This document shows, in pieces, positions 26,051 through 34,827 of a stretch of DNA of 50,214 nt. The stretch covers positions 1 through 50,214 of the forward strand of contig JBKXSZ010000009.1 in NCBI GenBank assembly GCA_047017005.1, read 5' to 3'. Every line of letters begins with the position of its first letter. Position 1 is the stretch's first letter. The translations under genes and the position numbers were made by a program. The notes beneath the pieces are model-generated. The model had not been told where the DNA came from. It saw only the letters and a program-made list of their open reading frames with translations, and ran no database searches. Source of the stretch: JBKXSZ01 sp047017005. GTDB taxonomy: Bacteria; Bacillota; Clostridia; TANB77; CAG-508.

Positions 26051-28057
26051 TTATTCTGCTATGAGCATCGTTTCATCCATTTGAAATATAAGATGAGACC
26101 TTTCTTTTCCATCTTCTCCTGTTACTTTTACGCCACTTTCTGAAAATGTAATATAGTTTCCATTTGCATATACAATTCTGGTAATAGTATTTCTGTAAGT
26201 ATATTTTTCATCTAAGTTGTTTTCTATTCTCATTTCTTCTTGTATTCCTGTTTTGGGTGTAATATGGAATAAAATTGCTCCATTAAATTCATCTCGATTT
26301 TGTTCATTTTTTATTGTTACAGGAATTCCATATATATCTTTATCTTTTCTTTGTAATAAAGCTTTATGGTCATAAAGAATTGATGACCCAGTATTATTTT
26401 CTCCTAATATTTTTTTAGAAATTTCTTTTGGGTTTATGTGGTCTTCTATCTGATACAAACTAACCTTTAATCCTTTATTTCTCTCTCCATATGGAGTTGT
26501 TTCAGTTTCCATTCCAAACCCAATTACATATTCTTCATTATATGGATGTAAGTAACTACTATATCCTGGTATTTTTAATTCTCCTAATACTTTAGGTTCT
26601 GCTGGGTGTGATAAATCAATGACAAATAGGGGGTCTACTTGTTTATAGGTGACTAAATAGCAGATATTACCTTGGAATCTAGCTGCATATATTTTCTCAT
26701 CTTTTGCAAGATTATCAATTTGTCCCAATTTATTTAAATTACTATCAAAAGTGTAAATAGCATTACTTGTTTTATTATCCTCTCCTATTTTGGTAATTGC
26801 TATTCTAAATATACCATTTTGTTCATCCATAGAAAATTGATTTAAAATAGTTCCCTCTATTTCCGTTTTTGCTTCATAGGTTATTTGTCCATCTTTTAAT
26901 TCAAATTGATAAATCTCTGATTTCTCGCTTTTTTCTACTGTTGCTAATTCATCCTTTCTAGTAAGAGGCCTAATAGAATATGGATTCGTAACTATATATA
27001 GCTTTTCTTTTGAACAGTATACTTGGTCTCCCATTCCTAAAAATGTTTGTATATGAATTGGTTTTTCTTCTTTTATGTTAAATCCTGCTATTTGTGTATA
27101 ATTATTTGATTTACTTTCCTCAAAGTAATGAATATCATGATAACTTACTTTTTGTGTTTCTTTACTTAACGTAGTGTCTAGATAGCTTGGTTTATAGTCC
27201 TCTGGATTTAAATTTACTTTTAACATATCTCCTACATAAATATTCTTATTACTAATAAAATATAGATTATCGCCTATTAGCCTTGCATCAATGTATCTAC
27301 CGTCTAGTTCTACCGTTCTTTCTTCTTTAATATCTTCTTTATTATTTACATTATATACAATTACCCTTGTATGATTGTTTTCTCCACAATAGATGCTTTT
27401 TTCACTTTGCTCTATGATGTTATAGTTTCCTATGACAATTAATTTATTATCTTTAAAAAATAGTTCCGTTGGATAAAAATTATCTTTATCCGTATTTTGA
27501 TAAGAAATTTCTTTTATAACTTGAATTTCATCTGGATTTTTTATACTTATAATTTCTAGTTTATTATTATTTAAATAATAAACATATTCTCCGTCTGTTT
27601 TTACTTTATCAGCTTCCTCTACTCCTTGTTTTTGAATATTAGTTGTAGAATAGTCTTGTGTATTTTGACTATCGGTTAAACTTTCTTGTTTACCTTCATT
27701 TACTTCCTCGGTTGTATTGCTAATATCCCTTGTGTCTTGTACTTCTTTTATTATGTTATATAGATTATCAAAACTTTCTACTGTTTTGTATGCTAAGTTT
27801 GGGGAAGATTGGGAGTCTGGTACTGTAATTGGGCTTTGCTTTATTTTATTTTCTTTTATTAACCACGCAATAGATAAAATGACAAGTAATAATATTGCTG
27901 CATTAGCTAATTTTAATACTATTTTGTTTCCTCTTCTACTCGTTTTGCTTTCTTCTATTTTCTTTATTTTTTCTATTGTTGTCTTCTTTAATTTTTCCTT
28001 TGCTTTTATTAGGTTTATTTGATTTTTGTATTTTTTCTCTGGGCTATTTTCCATCAA
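26051..28057 (-). CDS. Membrane-anchored beta-propeller protein (Beta_propel family)
   Basis: A 668-residue protein. A basic cytoplasmic N terminus (about 1-48) is followed by one helix (about 50-67, AAILLLVILSIAWLI), then a large extracellular domain. The domain begins after a Thr/Asn-rich linker with YSTTNIQKQGVEEADKVKTD and YVYYLNNNKLEIISI, the opening signature of the secreted beta-propeller family. Its start overlaps the upstream ECF sigma gene by 14 bases. In Clostridia such propellers are regularly paired with sigma factors, so the cytoplasmic head may act as an anti-sigma or signal relay. That role is inferred; no classical anti-sigma zinc motif is seen. Confidence 0.85.
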   Translation of the reverse strand: MMENSPEKKYKNQINLIKAKEKLKKTTIEKIKKIEESKTSRRGNKIVLKLANAAILLLVILSIAWLIKENKIKQSPITVPDSQSSPNLAYKTVESFDNLYNIIKEVQDTRDISNTTEEVNEGKQESLTDSQNTQDYSTTNIQKQGVEEADKVKTDGEYVYYLNNNKLEIISIKNPDEIQVIKEISYQNTDKDNFYPTELFFKDNKLIVIGNYNIIEQSEKSIYCGENNHTRVIVYNVNNKEDIKEERTVELDGRYIDARLIGDNLYFISNKNIYVGDMLKVNLNPEDYKPSYLDTTLSKETQKVSYHDIHYFEESKSNNYTQIAGFNIKEEKPIHIQTFLGMGDQVYCSKEKLYIVTNPYSIRPLTRKDELATVEKSEKSEIYQFELKDGQITYEAKTEIEGTILNQFSMDEQNGIFRIAITKIGEDNKTSNAIYTFDSNLNKLGQIDNLAKDEKIYAARFQGNICYLVTYKQVDPLFVIDLSHPAEPKVLGELKIPGYSSYLHPYNEEYVIGFGMETETTPYGERNKGLKVSLYQIEDHINPKEISKKILGENNTGSSILYDHKALLQRKDKDIYGIPVTIKNEQNRDEFNGAILFHITPKTGIQEEMRIENNLDEKYTYRNTITRIVYANGNYITFSESGVKVTGEDGKERSHLIFQMDETMLIAE

Positions 28058-28529
28058 CCTCTCCTCCTTCCCACTGTTCTTTTAACTTTTTTCGAGCTCT
28101 TGCTAGTCTCATTTTCACATTACTTTCTGTTAAATGTAATAACTTGCTAATTTGTTTTACAGAATATCCTTCGTAATAGAACAAATGGATGATAGTTCGA
28201 TATTTTAATGGTAAGGTTAGTACTTCTTCTAATATCTCCATATTCTCTTCTGGAAACTCTTCTTTTAATTCTTTTTCTAATAGTGTTTGCTTTTTCTTCC
28301 AACTAGAATTTAAAAGTTTTTTACTTTTATTGATGGTAACACGAATAATCCACGCTTTTTCATGTTCTTTATTTTCAAATTCTGGTTTTTTTTGATGTAG
28401 TGTTAAAAATACTTCTTGAAATATATCCTCTGCTTCTTCTTTGGATTTCGTTCTAGAAAAAGCTAAGCGATATACCATGTCTGCATATTCTTCAATTTGT
28501 TCTTCTATTTTTTTGGTTCCTATTGGCAT
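28044..28529 (-). CDS. ECF-type RNA polymerase sigma factor
   Basis: About 161 residues. Region 2 shows YADMVYRLAFSRTKSKEEAE and DIFQEVFLTLHQK; region 4 shows LPLKYRTIIHLFYYEGYSVK followed by QISKLLHLTESNVKMRLARA, a normal sigma-70 region 4.2 helix-turn-helix. GGGGGAG lies before the ATG at 28529, which is preferred over an upstream ATG at 28571. It is translationally coupled to the beta-propeller gene, suggesting that the membrane protein controls it. Its target promoters are unknown. Confidence 0.93.
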   Translation of the reverse strand: MPIGTKKIEEQIEEYADMVYRLAFSRTKSKEEAEDIFQEVFLTLHQKKPEFENKEHEKAWIIRVTINKSKKLLNSSWKKKQTLLEKELKEEFPEENMEILEEVLTLPLKYRTIIHLFYYEGYSVKQISKLLHLTESNVKMRLARARKKLKEQWEGGEVDGK

Positions 28530-28597
28530 TTTTTCTCCCCCTTTTACCTTTAATACCCTTTTCTTATACATATGGTTACATTTTTTATTCTTTTTAA

Positions 28598-28632
28598 AAA
28601 AGTATTAGAGTTTTACTTCTAATACTTTTATC
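28598..28632 (-). terminator. Terminator of the phosphorylase-side operon
   Basis: AAAAGTATTAGA pairs with TCTAATACTTTT around eight bases, separating the 209-aa gene from the sigma gene. Confidence 0.8.
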
Positions 28633-28635
28633 TTT

Positions 28636-29265
28636 TTAATCTGGTAAAGTAAAGTCTTCTACCTTCCATGTTTCATTTTCTTTAACTAAAGTTAAGGTGT
28701 TTTTTTGTGTTCTTTCTCCATATTTTTCTGTTATAAGGTAAGTCTTACTATTTTCTGTTTCTTCTACCTTTTTATAGCTAGTTTCTGTATGTGTTGTATC
28801 CTTTTGTTTTGTATTGGTTAATAAATAGTAGATTCCATTTTGATTTACTAGATTGACTTTATTTTTTTCAAATGCCATTCTACCATTATTAGAAAAAACG
28901 GCATTTACAGTTTCATCATAGTGTTCAATGGCTGTCGCATTTTCTTGTTTTCCATTGACTTCTATTTTGGTTGTTCTATTTGCTAATGTAAATCCATTGT
29001 CCCAGTATAGATTATATGCTTTCTCATACCTTTCTTTAGCTATTTTTTCATCTTCCTCGTCTGTTTGTGTTTTATTTGCTGGAGTAGAAATTGTGTTATT
29101 TAGTACATTATTTTTAATTGTATTTTCTTGCTTTATATTGGTATTTGTGTCATTCGAATCCGTATCTTTACTTCCTATCGTTACCTTTACAATAGCAAAT
29201 ATCAAACTTGCTACTAGAATTATAATAATAAAAATAGAGTAATACTGTTTTTGCTGTTCATTCAT
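28636..29265 (-). CDS. Membrane-anchored uncharacterised protein (209 aa)
   Basis: One N-terminal helix (IFIIIILVASLIFAIVKVTI, about 11-30) anchors an external domain that follows an Asn/Thr-rich linker. The folded part begins at about 75 and includes YWDNGFTLANRTTKIEVNG and a C-terminal series of strands ending ETWKVEDFTLPD. The layout recalls secreted NTF2-like domains, but I do not recognise a family. It sits last in the minus-strand group pilin, rnhB, phosphorylase, with an AGGAGG site before the ATG. Confidence 0.65.
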   Translation of the reverse strand: MNEQQKQYYSIFIIIILVASLIFAIVKVTIGSKDTDSNDTNTNIKQENTIKNNVLNNTISTPANKTQTDEEDEKIAKERYEKAYNLYWDNGFTLANRTTKIEVNGKQENATAIEHYDETVNAVFSNNGRMAFEKNKVNLVNQNGIYYLLTNTKQKDTTHTETSYKKVEETENSKTYLITEKYGERTQKNTLTLVKENETWKVEDFTLPD

Positions 29266-29296
29266 TTTCCGTTCCTCCTTTTATTTTTTAGGGAGA

Positions 29297-30601
29297 TTAT
29301 GCAATAATTCCTAGTATTGTATTTGGCTTTTCCACATCTTGTCTACTAAAGTGATATGCCTCTTTTAAATTGGTAATTCCATTCTCTAATTCTGATTCAT
29401 TTTTTGCATATATAGTTGCTAGAATATCTCCAACTTTTACTTTATCTCCTACTTTTTGATGGAATATAATACCTACCCTTGGGTCGATTTTATCTTCTTT
29501 TTGTAGCCTTCCTGCTCCTAATTGTCTTGTTAAAGTTCCTACCTTCTCTGCTTGTATCATTTGAATATATCCATCTTCTGTTGCTACCAGATTTCCTATT
29601 GCAGGAGCCTGTTCCCACTTTTCTGGATGCTCTATATAGCTACTATCTCCTCCTTGATTTTCTACTAGTTGTTTCCATTTTCTATATGCTTCTCCTGTTT
29701 GAATTTTCTGGAGCATTTCTTTTTTGTTTTGCTCAATCTCTTTTCCCTTTCCTGCTAATTTTAGCATGTATGCTCCTAATTCTAGTACTACTTGTTTTAC
29801 ATCCTCTGCCATATTTCCTTTTAGTGCATTTATTACTTCTTTTACTTCTAATATATTTCCTACACTATATCCTAAGGGTTGGTCCATATTGGTAAGAATA
29901 CTTACTGTTTCTTTCCCTGCTAAATCTCCTATTTCTTTCATTTGAACAGCTAATTTTTTAGCATTTTCTTTTGTTTTCATAAAAGCACCACTTCCACAGG
30001 TGACATCTAATACAATTTTATCACTACCACTTGCTATTTTTTTACTCATAATACTGGATGCGATTAAAGGAATACTTTCTGTGCAAGAAATAGCATCACG
30101 TAATGCATAAATTTTTTTATCTGCTGGTGCTAAGCTCAAAGTTTGCCCAATTAAACTAATTCCTATTTTCTTCACATTCTCTATAAATTGCTCTTCTGGG
30201 ATATTTGTTTGATAACCAGGAATCGATTCTAGTTTATCTACGGTTCCTCCTGTAAATCCTAGTCCTCTTCCTGACATTTTAGCAACCGGTATTCCAAAAG
30301 AAGCAATGATAGGAGCTAAAATCAGAGTAACTTTATCTCCTACCCCTCCCGTACTATGTTTATCTACTACTATTTTACCCAAGCTAGATAAATTTAATCT
30401 ATCTCCAGAATCTGCCATAGCAATTGCTAAATAGGTTGTCTCTTTTTTGGTCATGCCATTTAAATAAGTGGCCATTATGAATGCTGCGGCTTGATAGTCC
30501 GGTATTATTCCCTTAGTATATCCTGTTACAAAGTAGTTTATTTCTTCTTTCGTTAATTCTTTTTTATCTCTTTTCTTTGTAATAATATCTACGATATTCA
30601 T
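29297..30601 (-). CDS. pdp: Pyrimidine-nucleoside phosphorylase
   Basis: A 434-residue cytoplasmic enzyme that splits thymidine, uridine and deoxyuridine with phosphate. The N-terminal helical domain (ITKKRDKKELTKEEINYFVT) is followed by the signature VDKHSTGGVGDKVTLILAP, then KMSGRGLGFTGGTVDKLES and a glycine-rich nucleoside region. The C-terminal domain includes QLGAGRLQKEDKIDPRVGI. Length matches the Bacillus-type enzyme. It is 15 bases after rnhB, so both are probably on one transcript. DeoA (thymidine-specific) is the close alternative. Confidence 0.92.
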   Translation of the reverse strand: MNIVDIITKKRDKKELTKEEINYFVTGYTKGIIPDYQAAAFIMATYLNGMTKKETTYLAIAMADSGDRLNLSSLGKIVVDKHSTGGVGDKVTLILAPIIASFGIPVAKMSGRGLGFTGGTVDKLESIPGYQTNIPEEQFIENVKKIGISLIGQTLSLAPADKKIYALRDAISCTESIPLIASSIMSKKIASGSDKIVLDVTCGSGAFMKTKENAKKLAVQMKEIGDLAGKETVSILTNMDQPLGYSVGNILEVKEVINALKGNMAEDVKQVVLELGAYMLKLAGKGKEIEQNKKEMLQKIQTGEAYRKWKQLVENQGGDSSYIEHPEKWEQAPAIGNLVATEDGYIQMIQAEKVGTLTRQLGAGRLQKEDKIDPRVGIIFHQKVGDKVKVGDILATIYAKNESELENGITNLKEAYHFSRQDVEKPNTILGIIA

Positions 30602-30616
30602 AATAGCTCTCCTTTT

Positions 30617-31252
30617 TTATTTTATTTCTATATTTTTGGTAAAACTTCTTCTATGTAACGGACAAAGTCCATATTCTTTAATAGCAGCTATATGTTTTGC
30701 AGTTCCATAACCTTTATGAGAAATGAAACCATATTGTGGATATACTTCATCCCACTGTCTCATTATTCTATCCCTCGTTACTTTTGCTATAATGGAAGCG
30801 GCCCCAATACTATAGCATTTAGCATCACCCTTAATAATAGAAGTATAAGGAACTCCGCAAGTATCAATATGTTCTAAAGCATCTACAAGAATTCTATCTG
30901 GTTTCATATCTAATCCCTCTACTGCAAGTTTCAATGCTTTTTTAGTAGCATTTAAAATATTAATCTGGTCAATTTCTTTTTGGTCTACGATTCCTACTGA
31001 CCAACTAATTGCTTCTTCTGTAATAATATCGTATAGCTTTTCTCTTTTCTTCTCTGCTATTTTTTTAGAATCATTAATTCCTTCAATCATAGAATCTGGT
31101 TTTAAAATAACCGCTCCAACAACAACAGGACCAGCTAAAGGGCCTCTACCTGCTTCATCAATTCCACAGATGTTTAAGATTGCTTGTTTTTTTCGTATCT
31201 CTTCTTCTATTTTTTTTAATTCTCGTAATCTTAATTCTTCTTTTTCTTTCAT
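30617..31252 (-). CDS. rnhB: Ribonuclease HII
   Basis: A 211-residue enzyme that cuts the RNA strand of RNA-DNA hybrids, including single ribonucleotides in DNA. The catalytic motif ICGIDEAGRGPLAGPVVVGA gives the first Asp and Glu; VDALEHIDTCG gives the next Asp, and IIAKVTRDRIM and YGFISHKGYGT complete the family pattern. The N terminus is a short charged helix. It lies between the pilin-like gene and pdp in one direction. Confidence 0.95.
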   Translation of the reverse strand: MKEKEELRLRELKKIEEEIRKKQAILNICGIDEAGRGPLAGPVVVGAVILKPDSMIEGINDSKKIAEKKREKLYDIITEEAISWSVGIVDQKEIDQINILNATKKALKLAVEGLDMKPDRILVDALEHIDTCGVPYTSIIKGDAKCYSIGAASIIAKVTRDRIMRQWDEVYPQYGFISHKGYGTAKHIAAIKEYGLCPLHRRSFTKNIEIK

Positions 31253-31303
31253 TTTGACTTCTTCTTTCTTGTTTGTTTCTACTTTTATTTATTCCATTAT
31301 TCT

Positions 31304-31789
31304 TTATTCTGTTAATCCTAGATTTTGAATTTCAGATAATAGATAATAAGTATTACCAGTACTATCTTTATATCCTTTAAAAGTTGCTACTTCTTCGGTT
31401 TCATAATTTACTAAATAAAAATCATTTTGTGTTAGTTTGATTCCTTCTATTCCCAATGTATTTAGGTTGTCTTGATTTAATATATACCATTTGTCATATC
31501 CTTGGCTACTTTCCTTAATTCCTAATTTGTTTTGTATTTCTGACTTTATCGAGCTATCTGCTAATTTAGAACCAACTAATATAGATTCATCCGATTTAAA
31601 ACTCGATTCTTCTCCAATTGTTTTACATTTTGCTTGTACTAGCATTAAATTTGTCTGAATTGTTTGCAGTTTAGCATTATTAATAATATTTCCACCTGTA
31701 TATATCGTTACACTTGCTAAAATAAGTAAAACAACAACGGTAATTATTAATGTCATAATCGTGATACCTTTTGACTGAGTTTGTTTCAT
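31304..31789 (-). CDS. Type IV pilin-like protein
   Basis: A 161-residue protein with a class III-type leader, QSKG then ITIMTLIITVVVLLILASVT, a hydrophobic spine continuing to about residue 30. The glutamate at position 5 after the usual cleavage point is absent (ITIMT), so it may be a minor pseudopilin or not be processed normally. The C-terminal part is a small external domain with no cysteine pair. No pilus assembly gene is adjacent. comEC lies 7 kb away, so a link to DNA uptake is possible but unproven. Confidence 0.7.
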   Translation of the reverse strand: MKQTQSKGITIMTLIITVVVLLILASVTIYTGGNIINNAKLQTIQTNLMLVQAKCKTIGEESSFKSDESILVGSKLADSSIKSEIQNKLGIKESSQGYDKWYILNQDNLNTLGIEGIKLTQNDFYLVNYETEEVATFKGYKDSTGNTYYLLSEIQNLGLTE

Positions 31790-31910
31790 TTTGGAATTTC
31801 CTCCTATTTTTCCTCTATTCTTTCCTACATTATATAGATTTCAAGATTTAATTACAAGGGTTCTCGATGGAAAATACAGAAAATCTAACTGGTTTTTCCT
31901 TCCTTTTTTT

Positions 31911-31966
31911 ATTCTTTCTTTTTTATTCTTTCTTTTTTATTCTTTCTTTTTTATTCTTTCTTTTTT
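31911..31966. repeat. Tandem repeat, 14-base unit x4
   Basis: ATTCTTTCTTTTTT is repeated four times exactly, and a degenerate copy follows. It lies in the gap between divergently transcribed pilin and htrA genes, where copy-number change could alter promoter spacing. Confidence 0.85.
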
Positions 31967-32081
31967 ATTTTTTATTTTATAAATCAATACCATTTATTCA
32001 CACTTTTTTCACAATTCTTTTGTATGATAAGTTTAGTTTAGGTTAAGATAAAATAAGAATAGAATATTTTAGGAGGATATT

Positions 32082-33419
32082 ATGAACGAAAACGGAAATG
32101 ATAAAAACAAAGAAAAGAATGTGCAAGGAAATAAACAAAATACTACTAAAGCTAAATCAAAATCAGTAAAGTTTAAAGAACAAAAAACCAATATCCCTGG
32201 TGCTACTTATACCGTAGTATCTCAGAATGAAAAGAATAAGAAAGAAAGAGCGCATGTCAGTTTTGGCAAAAGCGTCGTTATTCCTTTTCTATGTGGAGCC
32301 CTTGGAAGTGTTATCGTAGTAGGTACTTGTTTTGGAATTCCTAGTATTCGTAATAACATTTTAGGAACTAATTCTTCTAATTCAAATACAAGTGTTCAAG
32401 CTTCAAGTAGAAATTCAAATTCTGGAAATAACCTAGATTTAGTTTCCCTATCCAATTATTCCGATACAGCAACTGGAGTAGCCGCTAAAGTATTACCTTC
32501 TATCGTTGGTATTAAAGTAGAATATTCTGTTTCTTCTATGTTTGGAAGAAGTGGTACAACACAAGCAGAAGGATCTGGTATTATTATTTCTGAAGATGGA
32601 TATATTTTGACAAATAACCATATTGTAGATACTTCTAGTTCTTCTAGCTCATCCCAATATTCAGAAGTATCAAAAGCAAATCGTATTACTGTTTATTTAT
32701 ATAATGATGATACTCCTTATGAAGCTAAAATTATTGGAACAGACTCTCAAACAGATTTAGCTGTTATCAAAATTGAAAAAACAGGTCTTACAAAAGCAGA
32801 ATTAGGAAATTCAGATCAAGTAAAAGTAGGAGAATTTTCAATGGCAATTGGAAATCCTTTAGGAATGCAAAGTAGTGTAACAAGTGGTATTATTAGTGCT
32901 GTTAATCGTAAAGTAACAGATAGTGATGGAAAAACTTATACTTTAATTCAAACCGATGCTGCTATTAATGCAGGTAATAGCGGTGGTGCTTTAGTAAATA
33001 GCCAAGGTCAAGTAATTGGTATCAATACCTTAAAACTAAATGGTACTGGTATTGAAGGAATGGGATTTGCTATTCCAATTAATTCCACTGTTTCCATTTA
33101 TGAGCAATTAATTCAAGATGGAAAAGTAAAGAGACCATATATCGGTATTACTGGTATTGATTTAGACGAGCAAACAGCTAAAACTAATAACTTAGTAGTT
33201 GGTGTATATGTAAAAGTTATTGAAAGCTTCTCAGCAGCTGAAAAAGCTGGTGTTAAACAAGGCGATGTTATTATTGAAGCTGATGGAACAAAAATTACAA
33301 CAATGGATGAACTAAATGAAATCAAAAACTCACATCAAATTGGGGATTCTATGAAAATTAAAGTAAATCGAAACGGGAAAGAAGAAACCTTAACCTTAAC
33401 TCTTCAAGAACAACCTTAA
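32082..33419 (+). CDS. htrA: HtrA-like serine protease with PDZ domain
   Basis: A 445-residue membrane-anchored protease for misfolded exported proteins. A charged cytoplasmic head (about 1-60) precedes one helix (about 66-86, VVIPFLCGALGSVIVVGTCF). The trypsin-like domain holds the triad His in LTNNHIVD, Asp in TDLAVIKIE and Ser in NAGNSGGALV. The PDZ domain begins near residue 345 with KRPYIGITGI and ends at LTLTLQEQP. AGGAGG precedes the ATG at 32082. DegP/HtrA relatives in Bacillus respond to envelope stress; here no CssRS-type pair is seen next to it. Confidence 0.93.
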   Translation: MNENGNDKNKEKNVQGNKQNTTKAKSKSVKFKEQKTNIPGATYTVVSQNEKNKKERAHVSFGKSVVIPFLCGALGSVIVVGTCFGIPSIRNNILGTNSSNSNTSVQASSRNSNSGNNLDLVSLSNYSDTATGVAAKVLPSIVGIKVEYSVSSMFGRSGTTQAEGSGIIISEDGYILTNNHIVDTSSSSSSSQYSEVSKANRITVYLYNDDTPYEAKIIGTDSQTDLAVIKIEKTGLTKAELGNSDQVKVGEFSMAIGNPLGMQSSVTSGIISAVNRKVTDSDGKTYTLIQTDAAINAGNSGGALVNSQGQVIGINTLKLNGTGIEGMGFAIPINSTVSIYEQLIQDGKVKRPYIGITGIDLDEQTAKTNNLVVGVYVKVIESFSAAEKAGVKQGDVIIEADGTKITTMDELNEIKNSHQIGDSMKIKVNRNGKEETLTLTLQEQP

Positions 33420-33420
33420 T

Positions 33421-33462
33421 GATAAAGAGCAGAAATAATCACTTCTGCTCTTTATCTTTTAT
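33421..33462 (+). terminator. Terminator of htrA
   Basis: GATAAAGAGCAGAAGT-type stem (GATAAAGAGCAGAA with TTCTGCTCTTTATC) around a short loop, ending in TTTT. Confidence 0.9.
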
Positions 33463-33599
33463 TTTCTCCCTATTTTTTAATTTCTATTTTTTGTAAGTAA
33501 AAGTTTAAATAAAAGCTGACAATATTTATTGCTATTTGTTTTCTCTTTTATTTAGTAAGTTTTTAATATTTTCTTTTTTATCACTTAGAGTTCACAAAA

Positions 33600-33727
33600 A
33601 GGACAAAAAGTATTAGTAATATATACTCGAAGTTGATAATATATTACTCCGATTATCAACTTGATGTAGAAAACATCCCCTTTTATTTTCAAAAGAACTA
33701 CTTTACCCTTAGTAGTTCTTTTTTTAT
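33600..33727 (+). ncRNA. Candidate small RNA between htrA and the DUF3298-like gene
   Basis: The 372-base gap contains an 11-bp perfect hairpin (AAGTTGATAAT with its complement, 33630-33662) and then a clear Rho-independent terminator on the plus strand (AAGAACTACT with AGTAGTTCTT and seven T, 33693-33727). htrA already has its own terminator at 33421, so this second one suggests a separate short transcript. A weak promoter-like TTCACA and TAATAT precede it. No ribosome binding site or credible reading frame lies inside. Confidence 0.4.
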
Positions 33728-33735
33728 GAAAAATA

Positions 33736-33784
33736 GCAGATAGATTTAAACTGAAACCAAAAAGTTATGTTTTATCTATCTGCC
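33736..33784 (-). terminator. Possible terminator of the DUF3298-like gene
   Basis: GCAGATAGAT pairs with ATCTATCTGC around a roughly 28-base loop, with TATTTTTC on the minus strand after it. Confidence 0.5.
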
Positions 33785-33791
33785 TTTTATT

Positions 33792-34607
33792 TTAGAACAC
33801 CACTACATCCATTTCACTTGTATAATTATTATTTCCATATGCATAGATAGCATATATATAGTTATCTGGTCCTAAGAAATAAGTAGTTGTATTTTCTGGA
33901 AGGTATAGAGTATCTGCCAAGTTTCTAAGATATACTGTATATCCAAGCTTTCTAGCCGCTTCATTTTTTTGATTTGCTTTTTCTGCTTCCTCTATAATTC
34001 TTCTTTTTGCTACATCCTGTGAAATTCCCTTTTGTGCTAATAAATCATTAAAAGATACCTTTGAATTTGTCTTCATGTTATAGTTGTATGTCTGAACAAT
34101 CACTCTTTGTGCATTATTTCCCTCTTTTAAAGTAGAACGAATAACCAAAGATAAAATATCTCCATTCATATATCCTGCATATTCTACACTATATATAGTC
34201 CTTTCTGTTGTTCTAGATAAAATAGCAGAAGTTTTATCTGCAAATATCTTTTGTGTTTGTGCATTCATTTCTGCCGCTACACTTCCTGTTATATTGATAA
34301 CTGGAATATTCACATTTAGTTCGTACTTATTATCCACCTTATCTTTATTCGTATACGCTGTATAAATCAATTCCTTTGAAGTATCAATTTTAATAGCCTT
34401 TCCCTCATCACTTTCATTGGTATTAAATGCATTATTAAATAAATTTTTGAAATTCTCACTTAATTCATCATATTTAGCTTGTTCTTCTACTGTTAATGTA
34501 CTTCCTTCTTCTTTTTGAGGAGCTGTAATAACATAATAGATTCCAACTCCAACAGCAACTAGACAAATAAGAACAATTGCAATATATAGAAAAATTCTTT
34601 TCTTCAT
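33792..34607 (-). CDS. Membrane-anchored DUF3298/DUF4163-like protein
   Basis: A 271-residue protein with an N-terminal helix (about 7-27, LYIAIVLICLVAVGVGIYYV) and an external domain. The strands NVNIPVINITGSVAAEMNAQ, then YSVEYAGYMNGDILSLVIRS and the TYNYNMKTNSKVSFNDLLAQ segment are typical of the PdaC N-terminal (DUF4163) and RsiV-type (DUF3298) fold, which occurs in cell-wall deacetylases and anti-sigma sensors. No deacetylase domain follows. The role is open. Confidence 0.7.
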   Translation of the reverse strand: MKKRIFLYIAIVLICLVAVGVGIYYVITAPQKEEGSTLTVEEQAKYDELSENFKNLFNNAFNTNESDEGKAIKIDTSKELIYTAYTNKDKVDNKYELNVNIPVINITGSVAAEMNAQTQKIFADKTSAILSRTTERTIYSVEYAGYMNGDILSLVIRSTLKEGNNAQRVIVQTYNYNMKTNSKVSFNDLLAQKGISQDVAKRRIIEEAEKANQKNEAARKLGYTVYLRNLADTLYLPENTTTYFLGPDNYIYAIYAYGNNNYTSEMDVVVF

Positions 34608-34763
34608 TTGCTACATTCCTTCCATGAATTATTTTTTATTCTTTTTTATTATACTGTTTTTTTCCAAAAAGCACAAGTTTCTTTTTCTTTTTCTCCATCC
34701 CTATTTTGCATATTTTTCCTTTTCTTTTCACGAAATATACACCTTAATTTTATCTTAATTTCA

Positions 34764-34792
34764 TTGACTATCCCTCTAATTTAGGATATGAT
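34764..34792 (+). promoter_or_regulatory. Promoter of clpE
   Basis: TTGACT at 34764-34769 and TATGAT at 34787-34792 are 17 bases apart, 36 bases before the start codon. I see no CtsR or CIRCE operator near it. Confidence 0.75.
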
Positions 34793-34827
34793 AGATAAGT
34801 AATACTAAAAGCAAGGAGACTAAAATT

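Noticed and set aside
31911..31966. CRISPR-like array
   Set aside because: The repeats are 14 bases, directly abutting and without spacers; no cas gene is present.
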